Notes: a model not told the origin generated them from the sequence alone. Positions 37,201 through 49,330 are shown, counted from the stretch's first letter. The stretch: DNA of 64,000 nt from Pseudocercospora fijiensis CIRAD86 (GCF_000340215.1 NW_006921532.1:215844-279843); one strand, 5' to 3'. Made by a program: numbers and translations.

Positions 37201-38072
37201 AGCATCGGCTATTAACAGCCTTCTATCTATAGACTAACGGTTAGATAGAGAGGCAAAATGCTACGCTATAGCAGTACCTGCGTAGCTATATTAATAAAGA
37301 CCCTAATAGATAGGTTAACCTTCTATAACTAGCCGAATTCGTGTACAATAATAGTGTGCATTTATTAACTAAGGTCTCACCCTATATAGCTATAATAGGC
37401 TAGAACGCTGCTATGCTACAAGACCCCCTATCGCTCGAGGCCGAGCGCAAGGAAAGGGAAGCGCGTTAAGTACCCGAAACACTAGCGGCTATTAAGAGGG
37501 TTTAGAAGATGCGGGAAATCTATACTAAGATAGCCGAGAAGTTGACAAAGGCTTAAGAGTACCAAAAGACCTACTACGACAAGTACTATACGCTAAGGAC
37601 CTTTAAATAAGGCGATATAGTTATACTAAGTACTAAGAACCTCCGCATCCGCAAGCACCTATTACCTAACGGCAAAACAAGGCCTAAGCTCGTACTAAGA
37701 TACATTAGTCTATTCCGCATTCGAGAAGTTAAGGGCTCCTCCGTATAGGCCTATTAGTTGTAGCTTCCTCCTTATTACACTATCTATAACACCTTCTATA
37801 TATCCCTCCTTAAGCTATATTACCTACGCGAGGGGGATAAAGCCCCTGCTAAATATAAAGACATCCTAGCGGATAGTAAAGAGCTATAGTCTATAGAACG
37901 TATTCTAAAGTACCGGACTAGGTAAGGTAAGAAGGAGTACCTATTAAGATAGTAAGGCTATTTACCTAAATAGGACTTATAGGAAGCTAAAGGTTCCTTT
38001 AAGGATATAACTAAGTTGTTAGATAAGTATTAGACTAGTATAAAGAACAAGAAGAAGGCTAAGGGCCTATAA
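34191..38072 (+). pseudogene. Pol of element 2: protease, RT, RNase H, integrase, chromodomain
   Basis: Frame 0 mod 3, in the -1 frame relative to Gag. Protease region with VILDPGN (about 34.32 kb). RT from FVLKKDSGLRLYVNYRGLN to the catalytic YLDD (35364-35375), still intact. RNase H near 35.8 kb. Integrase catalytic residues D (DFIIGLP, 36.94 kb), D (SDRGSTF, 37.14 kb) and E (IERQN, 37.25 kb) are all kept. A C-terminal chromodomain (IERILKYRTR..EYLLR..GY, 37.89-38.0 kb) places it among chromoviruses, which use the domain to target heterochromatin. Stop TAA 38070-38072. About two dozen RIP stops make it non-functional. Confidence 0.93.
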
Positions 38073-39207
38073 TGTTACCTAGGAACAATGCTATCCCTAG
38101 GGTGCTATTAGCTAACCAATTAGAGGCAAGCAATTGCTAGCAACAAAGGACAATAAGACTATACTACTATAGAATCCACCTCTTTACTAGCGCACCCTAT
38201 AAGACCCTTCTCTTAGCGCCCCTCTTGTTCCTCTATTCTATCGAGGCCCTAAGGCCTAAGCGATCGACAAGGGCGATGCGCGCGCGCGTACGAATAACGG
38301 TAAGGAAGATAATAGCGTCGCGCTACGAGCTAGCGAAGGACGGCGCGGCCGGCGCGGCTATATTAGTAACAGTATTGCGGGGTGTGTTGCTATTCGAGAA
38401 AAGAAGGATACCGCTATATTAGTAACGGTGTTGCTAATATTGTTATTAGTTAAAGAAGGAAACCGGAAGCAAGGTAAAGTTAGCGCTAAGACGGCTAGCG
38501 CCGCTATTGTTAATATTACCTAGTCGCTGCTATTGTCAACCTTACCTACGTTAAAACTTTAAGGCTAAGTTAAAACTTTAAGCCGCTTAAAAGATTAAGT
38601 AGACTAATAGACTAACTAACTAAGGGCAAAACTATAGAGCTAAGCTAGCCGGGGTCGATCTTGCGGACAATAGGTTACTCCTCGATCTTTCTAACCCTTT
38701 AAGCGAGGCGAACCTTAACTACTGCACTTATAATAGCCTTTACCTATAGAAACTAGACGAGCTATGTTTTTTCTAAAAAGTAAATAATAGCCCTCGTAAC
38801 AATAAGAACAAACCCTCGGAAGCGGACAACCCTCGGAAGCGGACATTGCTAGGTCTTTTAAGAGTAGACGCAAAGAACTCGATACGATATTACTTAGAAC
38901 GGAGGCAGTACTATAATACCCCGTATACCTACCTATTATAGTAGGGAAGGTACGTTCGTATTATAATTAGTCGATAGTCCTCAATTCTTATAGCTTTATA
39001 TCCCTTTACTTTATTATATACAAGGATAGCGCAGTTAGAGTTAGACATTGTATTAGAAGGTAAGGTTTGATATAGTTATATAATTAGGTAGTTAAGTGTT
39101 CAATTTAGCGCGGACTAAGTAGCTTATTAGACTTGCTAAGTTAGCGGCAATAGAGGTCGTAGAACATAGATAGGCTACGAGGGCGCGGCCTTTAGAAGGG
39201 AAGCGTG
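38073..39207 (+). other. Non-coding 3' region of element 2
   Basis: Sits between pol and the 3' LTR, where elements 1 and 3 carry an extra ORF. I see no long frame here, only short RIP-free stretches such as 38225-38422. A TACCCC-type palindrome starts 15 bases after the pol stop (38087-38110). The polypurine tract AGAAGGGAAG ends just before the LTR (39195-39204). Repeated at 50.5-51.8 kb. Confidence 0.75.
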
Positions 39208-39403
39208 TATTAGGGCTAAAGAGGCTATATGTGATTGGCATGTAACTAGGCTAAGTGAAGCTAGGGTCTTAGTGCCTTAGGCAGGGCTTGGCGCTTAGCA
39301 ATAGGCCAACTTGCCTGCCTTCCTCCCTTTCCTCCTAGCTCCTTATCGAATACTACTTGTACCTACTACTACCCTATCTACCTGCTAATATACCCTTCTT
39401 ACA
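39208..39403 (+). repeat. 3' LTR of element 2 (196 bp)
   Basis: Starts TATTAGGGC (RIP form of TG) and ends CTTCTTACA, with the terminal CA intact. Followed by the target duplicate AGCTA. Confidence 0.95.
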
Positions 39404-39408
39404 AGCTA

Positions 39409-42400
39409 ACTAGCAATATATAGGGATTGTCGTTATAAGCTCCGCCGTTAGTAACGGCGTATAATTAGGTCGTAGACGCTAATTTTTCTTATATATATAT
39501 TCGTAACGATGCGACGACTCTAGTAACAATTCGAGCCGGATAGCTACTCGGTTTATTAAGTAATAGGACTATTACTAGGGCCTACTATATCGACGTAGCC
39601 GACTACGGACTAGCGGGATTAAGTCCTAACGCTTTTACGGCTACGCGGGATATACTAAATATATAGCGGGAATACTAGTATACGTTAGGCGTAACGATCT
39701 ACGGTAATAATAACTAGGTAGACTAAATCGCTATAGCGGTCGAGCGGTATCTAGAGCTTTTTACGGATTGCTAAACGGTAGTCGATATTCCCGAGTACGA
39801 TTATATACCTATCCTAACCGTACTAAATTACCTAGATCTATTGCCGCCCTCTCGTATAATTAACCTAGGTAAGAGGGATCGTAAAGTAGTAGATAAGATA
39901 TATAACGATCTATACCGCTAGAGGAAGATATAGTATATAACCGAGCCTACGCCCTTCGGCTTTCTAGTATTTGTTATATAGAAGCGCGTTGCTAACGGTA
40001 AAGGTAGTATAATTAATAAGCCGCGGGCGGTAGTCGATATACGCGCCTTAAATAAGGTAACGATCCCCGATAGCTATTAGATACCGCTCTAGGCGGATCT
40101 CTTTATATAGTTAGTAGGGTACTAGTATATTAGTACTATAGACTATCTAACCTTCTTCTACTAATAGGGCGTAAAGCCGGAGGATCGTTATAAATTAACG
40201 ATTAATACTTATCGTAGCTAGGAATAGTATAAGGTCGCTATTATAGGATATTCGAATAGTATCTAATTCGTATAGCAGAAGCTAGATTAGATCCTTCGCG
40301 ACTATCGCAGCTTTACGCGAGCTTATATCGACGATATCGTAGTGTTTTCGAAGACGTTACCTAAGCATCTCGATTATCTAGAAGCAGTCTTCTAGAGATT
40401 AGACGCCGTAAGGATTAGTATTAGTCCGAAGAAGACTTTCTTAGGCTTCCTCTCTACGACCCTTTTAGGTTAGTACGTTAGCGGCCTCGGTCTAGCTACG
40501 AGTAAAGAGAAAATCGTAGCGATTACCTTACTTTAGTTCTCGGAGAATATATAGAAGCTAGAGTATTATCTTAGTCTAACTAATTAGTTGCGGCAATATA
40601 TCCTATACTACGTATAGATAGTAGCGCTTCTATAGGCAGAGAAGATACGCTTATTAAAAGAGGCGCTAGTTACTAGTAATAGTCGTTACCGGTACGTCGC
40701 CGTTACGACGCTAGGTAAGAACGATTAGTACCGCGACGAGCTAGTAAAAGCGTTTCGCTTATTGCAATCGATGTTCTACGAGCCCTCCTTCCTATACTAT
40801 TTCGACCCTAACTATCGCTTATATGCTAGTATAGATTCCTCTAAAGAGTTTAGCTATAGCGCGGTGCTCTACTATATCGATAGGGACCTAGACCCTATTT
40901 TGTCTAAGGGAAAGGCGCAGTTATTTCCTTATTACAAGGTTTAGCCTATTTTGTTCTTAAGCCGAGGCCTAACTTAGGCGGAGATACGATATTAGCCGAT
41001 AGAGCTCGAATACTCGGGAATCGTATAGATAGTAAAGAAGGTAGGCTATTTAATATATGCTTTATCGAGGCCGACGACTATCTTTATAGACTACTATACC
41101 GCGGTCGGTCTTACTAACTCGGTATCGATAACTACGACTACCGATATAGGTAAGTAGAACCTAAAATTAGTAAAGGTATCGATATTCCTTTCCTAATATC
41201 GAGTCGATATAGTTTACCGTCTAGGGCGGATATACCTAGTTCTAGACGCCCTTAGTCGACTTCTAAGGGATACGGAGTCGCCTAAGCTAACGCCGGACGA
41301 GGAGAACTTAGACCTACTCTCTTACTATACCGACGCTACGCCCTCTTCGGCCGATCTAAAGGAAGTAGCCTACTTCTATACGATGTTAGTAGAGCTAGAT
41401 CCGGATTTCCGACGTCGGTTAAACTAAGCGTATAATAACGACGAACATTAGTCTAGGGTTTTACGACTAGTTCGATAAGCGTAGGCGCGGAATGCTTTAG
41501 AGCGTCTCTATTCGGAGGGAGCTAATATACCTTCGGTAACGAAAACGCTAGTTCGATATAAGGGTAGCAAAAATCCGGACCTATTCGTAGGTAATAAGTT
41601 TAATAGTCCGCTAGGTATTCGATTCTTCGAGAGGGACGGCCTCTTATATTTCTATAACTAATCTTTAGAGCGCGAGCGACTCTATATCCCTTAAGCCTTA
41701 ATAGGCGAGATCTTCGAGTAGGCTTACGATAACCGTTACTACTAAGGCTTTTAGCGCGTCTTCGACCGAATTTAAGCTTCCTTCTTTATATATCGACTCG
41801 CTCGCTACCTTCGCCTCTATTTAGATTATTATTACTAGTATCTCCTTTTACGCACCTCCCGATACGCTCCTTATAGCGAACTTTATCTAATCTAGAATAC
41901 GGAGGGCCTATACTATACTATAACGATAGATCTCGTAACCGCCTTACTAGTTACGACCGATAGTTTTAATACACTATATACGATTACTTATAAGACGTCT
42001 AAGCGGATAGTAGTCGTCCTAGGCAAAGAGGACTAGAAGGCCTACGACTAGGGTATCGCTCTAATCGATAGGCTTTACTTAATAGATATAAGTTTGCCGG
42101 TAGTGCTTATCGCTAACCGTAATCCTCGCTAGCTAAGCGACTTCTTTAAGAGCGTTTTCTCGCGCTTACGTACGAAGCTAGCTACGTCTATAGCCTACTA
42201 TCCTTAAACCGATAGTTAATCCGAGCGAACTAACTAAACGGTCGAGACGGCGATTCGTTACTAGTTAGCGGATTATCCTAGCGAGGATTAGACGACGTTT
42301 ATCCTATAGCTATAGGCTACGCTTAATAACTCCTATAATACGACTACCGGTTAGTCGCCGAACGAGGTTGCTATAGGCGTAAGGACGAATCTCGACTCGC

Positions 42401-43150
42401 TCGATATACTATACAACTATCCGTATAATAGGGCAGTAGCGCGTAGCTATATCTAGAAGGAAGTCTAGGATACGATTACTTAAGCGAACGTAAAAATAAA
42501 AGAACGGTATAATAGCAAGTATAAGCCCCTATTCCTTAAGCTAGGTAACCGTATTATACTTCGCCTATACCGTAGTTACAAAGTGCTAGGTTAGTCGTAC
42601 AAGTTTAGCTACCGTTTTAAAGGGCCTTTTATAGTTCTCGAGAAAGTCGGACGACTAGCCTACTGTCTCGAGTTACCGCTATTAATGCGTATCTATCCGG
42701 TAATATCGGTTTCGCAGTTAGAAAAAGCTCCTAAAGACCTAGATCCTTTTAAGAGAACTATTAATTACGAGCCCCCGCCTATCGTAGCTAAGGACGGTCT
42801 AAATTCTAGCGACGAGGGCGACTCTTATAAAATCGAGCGCTTTCTCGGGCGACGGACCGTCGTCTAAAGAGGCTAGCCTATTCTCTAATACCTAGTAAAG
42901 TAGAAAGGGTATAGGAGCGCCTATAATATATAGTATAATATCGACGACTTAATAGGCGTAGACGATCTACGTAAAATCTACGATAACGTATACCCTTTAG
43001 AGGAGGTACCGCTATCCCGTACCCTCCGTAGGATAGTAAAGCGGACGAGAGCTCGCTAGCCTTTTTTAGAGGTTACTAGCTCCGCCGACAAAGGCGAGGC
43101 CGGATAATCCCTCGCGGTTCGTCGTAAATCGATACGACTTTGCGGCGCGA
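39409..43150 (+). pseudogene. Pol part of element 1: RT, RNase H, integrase, chromodomain
   Basis: Continues the frame of 28501-32400 exactly (7,008 inserted bases are divisible by three). RT has PRAVVDIRALNKVT and the catalytic YIDD (AYIDDIVVFS, 40.33 kb). RNase H begins YASIDSSKEFSYSAVLY (40.80 kb). The integrase has a TIDLVT first Asp (41.92 kb); the second reads ANRNPR, where the family has DRDP, both Asp turned to Asn by TpG-to-TpA change; DSQSERTNQ keeps the Glu. A chromodomain (YKIERFLGRR..YLVK.KGY, 42.82-42.92 kb) closes it. RIP stops are frequent. Confidence 0.9.
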
Positions 43151-43659
43151 CTCCTCCTTTAGAGTCGTAATCCGCCTAGGCGTACCCTTATATTATTATC
43201 GTAACTACGTTACTTAGGCAACCGTTATACGTAGACGCGGGCTATCCCTTATTTAGTATCGATCTTTCCGGATAATAAGAGAGCTTTCTATTAATTACCG
43301 ACGACGAATAGGAACGGCCCTCGAGCGCGATAACCGTATCCGTCGTAGGGAACGTAAACTAGTAGCTTTTTAGAAAAAATTTCTATAGTACTAATCGCGA
43401 TATAAGCGCCTAAACGTTATATTATTCGAGGCGGATTTATAGTACCCGTCTCGCTTATACCGTAAGGCCGATACGTTCGACCTCCTCTAAGAAGCGATAG
43501 CTAAGGAATATCGTAAAAGCGAGGATCGAGAACCCTAGGATACCGCGATAGGGAATAGTAAGGTTAACGCTCCTCGCGGGGAACCGCTACTATTAGACGG
43601 TCTAGGATCGGCCGGATAGTCCTTATTTGTTACTAGCTTAACGCCTACGCCTAAGCTAG

Positions 43660-43925
43660 AGAGTAGGGCAAGTAATAAGGATATAGTATTAGATACTACG
43701 GTCGAGAGGTATACGGCCGCGCCTAAGCTAGATAATATAACAGATAAGGAGGTTATAGTATTAGATACTATAGTCGAAAGTCGTACGGCCGCGCCGGAGG
43801 TAAATAATATAACGAATAAAAAGGATACGGTATTAGACGAAACGGTCGAGAATCGTATAGCCGCGCCGGAGCCTAAGGATATAACGAACGAGAAGGATAT
43901 AATGCTTAATACTACGGTCGAGGAA
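43660..43925 (+). repeat. 72-bp tandem repeat in ORF3 of element 1
   Basis: Four units with starts 72 bases apart (GTATTAGATACTACG-type motifs at 43686, 43758, 43830 and 43902). 72 bp is 24 codons, so the frame is kept. Confidence 0.8.
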
Positions 43926-45168
43926 CGTACGGCTATATCTAAGCTAGAGAATTTAGAGGGCCCGGAAAAGGATTCGGTAGATAGAGAAGACGTAATAGTA
44001 GATTAGATCGGCGAGCATCGTAGAGAGATAGATAACGCTACGCTTAATTCGTAATAAACGCGTTTAGAGGAATATAGTACTAACCTAGCGTAGACGCTAG
44101 AGGGCTTTACGATCCTTACTACGGCGGAAGGCAATCTTCGATAGACCTTTCGTAAGGCGCTATCGCTTATTTCTACTAACGGTAGTTTAAGTACTAGCGA
44201 GGTTTAGGCGGTATTAAGCTACGCTACTAAGAATAGATATATACGGCCTTTCCTAATATTTACCGAGGACGGATTAGATATAGAACTATACTACGTATTA
44301 ACGGACTCCGGTCGATAACTATTATAGCGATACGCCCCGTTATTCTTAGGCCGTAGTCGTATTAACGATACGCTAATAGCGAGCTTAGCACTATTACCCC
44401 TAGCTAATAATATAGACGAATCCGATTTAGAATTACTCGAGGTAATAGCTCGCCCGTAATCGTAGAGGACGCTAGGTAGCGAGTTTAGTACTATATAGCG
44501 TTAGACTATTACTAGCCTATCGATAGTGCTTCCGAATCTAGACTATCTGCTCTCTAATATTAGACGGTTCTCCTTTCTAAAATATTACGTACTAGCGGTT
44601 ATCGCGGCGGTTAATCTAGATTACGTTTTCGATAGGAAGTCGTTTATATAGGCGGTTACGGCGCTTACTACGAAGAAGAAATAGTTAACGGAGCTAGCGA
44701 AGGTATTACTAGGCGAGGGCCGATAGACAGGCCGAGCGCTCTATAAGGCTATAGCCGACTACTTTATCGATAAGGACGACCCTCCGCCGCACTATTTAGG
44801 TAAATAGGAGTTTGTTTAGAAGGGCAAAGCGTTATAGGTCGAGATTCTAGAGGCCGAGAAGCTATAGGACATTGTACCGGGCTTCTTTGCCTTTTACCGA
44901 GACGCCGCTACCTACGCGTCTAATAGCCCGGTTAATAGTACGAAAAGCGGCTCGATTAATCCCGTTAGCGCGTAGCCTTTTAACGCGCCTTCGGCTTTAG
45001 AATCGGTACTACCGTTAATAATACCCGCAAATCGACCGGCTTTACTAGAATTACTATCTCCGCTAGCGCGTATACTTCCTAATTTACCGCTACTATAGGC
45101 ACTCGCTTCCCTAACGTAGGCGCTAAGTAACGGCTCGCTATAAGCGCTTATACTAGCTCCTCCTAAGC

Positions 45169-45561
45169 TAGACCCCGTAGTAGTTCGGTTTACGAACTAT
45201 AGAACGTATATAGTTTGGTTTCTTAGCGGTATCCCTCCGGTTTAGTTCCGGTTTAGTTTTTTACCCCGCTAGTCTAAGCCGGTTTCCGAGAACATCCGAC
45301 TAAACTACGACGATATGCGACGATATACGACGACATACGACGATATACGACGACCTCGGATCGGGTCCGGGGGCCCTATCTATACGATTATATCTATATT
45401 TCGGGCTGTTTAGACGTGTTTTAGGTTAGGTTTTTGTCCGTAGCCGGTACGTAGCCGGCAAACCGGTCCGTGCACTAGTTCCTTAGCAAACTAAACTAAA
45501 CTAAACTAGAATTTCGGCTTAGCAAACTAAACTAAACTAACCCGGACTACTACGGAGTCTA
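45169..45561. mobile_element. 393-bp hAT-type MITE
   Basis: Terminal inverted repeats TAGACCCCGTAGTAGTTCGG and (reverse) TAGACTCCGTAGTAGTCCGG, flanked by a perfect 8-bp duplication TCCTAAGC (45161-45168 and 45562-45569), the length typical of hAT elements. No coding sequence. The interior has GTTTAGTTTAGTTTGC repeats and an AGTTCGG..CGAACTA small palindrome. The TA termini are probably CA altered by RIP. Confidence 0.92.
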
Positions 45562-48500
45562 TCCTAAGCTCCTAGCTACTCCGATCGAGTCGGTCTTTAA
45601 GGAACCTCCGGTCCTATCCCCTAAAGAACTTAAGTTCGAGCGGTAGCGGCTTCGAGGCTAGCGCGCGCGCTAGACTTTAATTAATAAGCGTCTTCTTTGC
45701 GCTAACGAGACGCCTAAGTAAGCTATAATCTAGTAGTACGTAGAGTACGAGGACTATAATAAGAAAGTCGATACGCTAATCGCCGCTAATCCTATAGAGC
45801 GTAATAAGAATAGAGACGCACGCTTTATCTAGGCCGCGAAGCTCGTACGTAACGCGTACGCTAAGGACGCTAACGGTCGGCTACCTAATCTTTTTCGCCT
45901 ACGCCTATATAAGCGAATAGTCGAATACTATTTAGTAAGGCTTTAGTATTACCTATATTATCTATATTTTATAGCTAGCGATCGGCGCTTCTAGATTCTA
46001 CGCGAATTGTATTAGTATATAGGCAAGCTAGTTACCGATTTTAAAAACCTACTCTTTACGTAACTATACTCCTTCCGAATCGTAAACGACGATCTCGCCT
46101 ATAAATACTCTATCTTTAGGACCGACCTCTACTCGGACGGTTACGATATATAGTAGGAGATTTACGCGATTCGCTTTAGCGAGTACGTAGCGCTTATAAC
46201 GGCGGGCGAATTAAAGGAGCTTCCTAACCTAGCTAACCTCGATACGAATTTTCTACTAACTATTACTTTCTACTACGCGAAGTTATAGTACTAACTCCTA
46301 GTAAACATTATCCGCTTACGCGAGAACTTCCTTAGCTTAAGTACCTATACCGGCGACCTACGATTCTAGCTAGCACTGTCTCTAATCTGTAATAGAGCCG
46401 TCGGTCTTATAGTACGCGCTATCTTACACTTCCTATAGACGGTCGACCTCGTATAAGAGTAGTTCTACCGCTTCGTTCTAAAAGAACATCGCGATAGTAT
46501 TATAGTAGGCGGTTACCTAGTCTTATATAAGCGTAGCGAGAACGGTAAGGACGTATCCTACCGTAACTACGGTAAGGAATACCTAAAGACGGGCAAGCGA
46601 CCTATTAGCGAATATATCGGAGCAACGAAGTATTATAAGATCGACCTAACTACCTATAGCGAAGTCTAATTCTTATAGATAGTAGCTACCGGACGACTCT
46701 CGATAGTGCGCCTACCTCTACTAGACTCCTAGCTTAAGGACTATATAGTTTAGCTGCTACTAATTAGTATAGAACTTAGTACCTAGTCGGCTATATAGCT
46801 CTATAAGTAGTACGAGTCGTCCCTTAATTCTAGTAGTCTACCCTACCTATACCGTTGTAACCTAGGTCGCCTAGCTATTACCTAGGACGTCGTCGCTTAT
46901 ACCTAGCGGTATATTACGGTCCGTAACGCCTATACGCTTCGCGGTAAGGGCTATATATCCGCCCTCTATACTAATAAGGCGCTTACGGACACGAAGGCTA
47001 CTAATACGTCGGGTACGGAATAGTACGCTTAGCTTATAGGTAGCGGTCGCTACTAGAACGGTACCTATACCGCTAATAAGGGCAAAGGTATACCTCTGCT
47101 GCTCCTTAACTATTAATGCCTAGTAGACTTTAGCCTAGTCTGCTAGCTAACTTAGATCGATCCGGTATACGCCTTATCTACCTTTATCGCCTATATCTAG
47201 ACGCTTAAGGACGGCGCTATCCCTAATAGATTAGAGCCCGCGCTAACGCTATAGTTCTATAATTTGCTAAAGACGGTCTCTACTAATCTAGTTTTCGATC
47301 CTTTAGGCGTCTAGGAGCGTATTATATAGGGCAATACTATTTTTAAGTACGATAAGATAGTAACGAATAAGAATTACTAGTAGTACAATATCGACTATAC
47401 TTAGGATCCTATAGGCGTATTCCTAGTACCGTTACCCGACTACTCGCTAGACGAGACCGACCTTACTAACGCGTACCTCTTTAGTAAAATCTTCTCTCCT
47501 AAGCTCGCGACTCGGGCTAAGCCGCAACCTCCGGCCGTTGCCCCGCTAACTAAGGCGATTTAGCTAAACTCCTCGCGTGTATTACTATCGACTAAGTTAA
47601 ATACTCGCTAGAAGCTAACCGCTAGCCCGTTCTTAGCGCCTCGCCTATCGTCGAAGATGCCGCTACCGTCTAACCTATTCTCTACGCCTACGAAGGCTCT
47701 AGCTACGGCTTAGCTACTACCGCCTAATAATACGGTTACGTAGCTGTAGTATAAGCTCCTAGCGCTTCCGATACGCTTACTACCTTTGCCCGCCCTATAG
47801 GAAAACACTATAGGCGCCTACGGATAATACTAATATAATACGACGGTAATTAGTATACGTACGCTTAACTTATAAGCTCTCTACTATATACGCTAGTCCG
47901 AGTTAGTAGCAACCGAGGTATACTAGCTATAATAGATACTAGCTAAGGTACAGATCCGCGAAGTAACTAAGCGCTAGATAGCCTAGTAGTATCGTCTTTC
48001 CGCTACGGTCTTAAAGGAGTCGCTTACGCTATCGCTAACCTATCTTTACTACGATTTCTTACGCGTCGCGCCGTAATAGGCAATCCCTATACTATACCTA
48101 ATCTACGAGGACGCTTTTAAGCTACTCGGTAGCGTATAAGGCAATGCTACTAAGGATAAGATCGCGAAGCTTAATATATAGATAGCCGACTACTTTAAGC
48201 TATACGGTACTATACGCGACGCCGATACGCTACTATTGCTAGGTACCGACTTCCCTAATATCCCTATCGATTAGTTAGACCGCGCTACTACTATAGCGGA
48301 CGTAGTTAATACCTCGCTATCCGATAATAAGACTATAAAGATCGTCGCGCCTTAGCTATAGCTAAAGGCGGTTTAGACTATACCGACTAGCTTACGCGAC
48401 GCCCTTCGTAACCGTCGTAATAAGCAAGTATAAAACCGACGCAGTTATTACTAGAGAGACACGATTCTATACCTAGCATTACCGTTCTAGCATACTGTTT

Positions 48501-48625
48501 AGGCTTAGCCTTTATGCGACGCTATTACGCTCTTTTGCCTTAAACCTTTCTACGGTGCGGCCTGCTAAGGACCTTTGTTTTAGGACACTATAGATAGTGC
48601 CGACCTTTTTTATAGGAAGGGAGGC

Positions 48626-48813
48626 TATTACGATATAATACTATTATATATACGATAGTAGGCAGCGGTTACTATCGACCGCTACGGTCGCTATTACTAC
48701 TAATAGTAGGACTATTGTGTAGATAGCTTGCCTCGCGGTACCTTAGAGAATATATTAACTTTTGTACCGTATAACTGTTACGATACCTTCGTACTATAAC
48801 CGTATACCTAGCA
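48626..48813 (+). repeat. 3' LTR of element 1 (188 bp)
   Basis: Preceded by the polypurine tract ATAGGAAGGGAGG (48613-48624). Ends CTAGCA and is followed by ACCGG, the target duplicate. Confidence 0.92.
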
Positions 48814-48818
48814 ACCGG

Positions 48819-49330
48819 CTACGAACGCCAGCTATATATACCGAGTATAGAATAATTACCTATATCCCTTCCTCCTATAGTAATACTTCTACCGTCCCTA
48901 GACACCTAGCCCCGATCGTGTTAGTCGTAAGCTATTTTGCCTTTATAGATATAGGGGCTTCGCTCTAATACTAATAAAGAAACTTCTACTCTATATCGAG
49001 GATATAAAGACGACTAGTCTCGATTCTAATCCTTACTAGCTTTTTATAGTAGCTTTAACTATAATTTTCTAGATTAATAGGACTTATACCTTAGCCCTTT
49101 ACTAGTATCTCGTCTTTTTAACTATACTCGATCTACTCCTAGCGCTTATCGTCTATAGCGTTAGGCCCTAAGACTATACCTATTACTAGATCGACGTATA
49201 GTATCTCCTCGCTTTTTTCAGTTCCTTTACTCGTAGTATTAAGCTCTATCGCGGCATCCTAAACTCTAGTATTATTGTTCTCGGCTATTTAAACATCTCC
49301 GTTACTATCGGTCGTATCGATAGAGGTAGC
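48819..49330 (-). pseudogene. 5' part of the gene split by element 1
   Basis: The minus-strand frame (EEILYVDLVIGIVLGPNAID, IRIETSRLYILDIE) joins in frame to 27850-28287. A Lys/Arg-rich stretch farther upstream on the same strand (49.74-49.44 kb, KRLTKKRKTKEEY) may be its N-terminus but is separated by the CCGGCTATAG array. No family recognised. Confidence 0.5.

Larger units (their letters stand above)
32401..39403 (+). mobile_element. Element 2: Ty3/Gypsy chromovirus nested in element 1
   Basis: 7,003 bp with 196-bp LTRs and a perfect 5-bp target duplication AGCTA (32396-32400 and 39404-39408). The LTRs differ by about a dozen positions, mostly transitions. CpA/TpG are commoner and open stretches longer (up to 157 codons) than in the surrounding element, so it is the youngest large insertion or the least RIP-mutated. 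It contains gag, pol with chromodomain, and about 1.1 kb of non-coding sequence before the 3' LTR. Confidence 0.96.
43390..48580 (+). pseudogene. ORF3 of element 1: extra ORF of about 1,600 codons after pol
   Basis: After the chromodomain the good frame changes and a second very long frame runs to just before the 3' LTR. It holds four copies of a 24-residue acidic repeat (VLDTxVExRTAAPE, 43.66-43.92 kb), helical blocks, a Pro/Leu/Ala-rich linker (45.0-45.16 kb), a Lys/Arg-rich segment (45.6-45.9 kb) and a long helical C-terminal half. The hAT MITE splits it; without the MITE and one target copy the frame reads through (APPKLLATPIES). I see no zinc knuckle, protease, polymerase, signal peptide or clear transmembrane segment, so it is not a recognisable env. 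Function unknown. The start codon is not identified. Confidence 0.7.
28288..48813 (+). mobile_element. Element 1: giant Ty3/Gypsy chromovirus with extra 3' ORF
   Basis: Flanked by 188-bp LTRs that differ only by about ten transitions, and by a near-matching target duplication GCCGG/ACCGG. It contains a gag-pol fused in one frame, a chromodomain, and then a long extra ORF before the 3' LTR. Interrupted by element 2 (7,003 bp) and a 393-bp hAT MITE. Without these and their target duplicates it measures about 13.1 kb, large for a Gypsy element. Confidence 0.93.

Noticed and set aside
43390..48580. Env-like glycoprotein
   Set aside because: Position fits, but no signal peptide, furin-like site or membrane anchor can be seen in either ORF3, so the name is not used.
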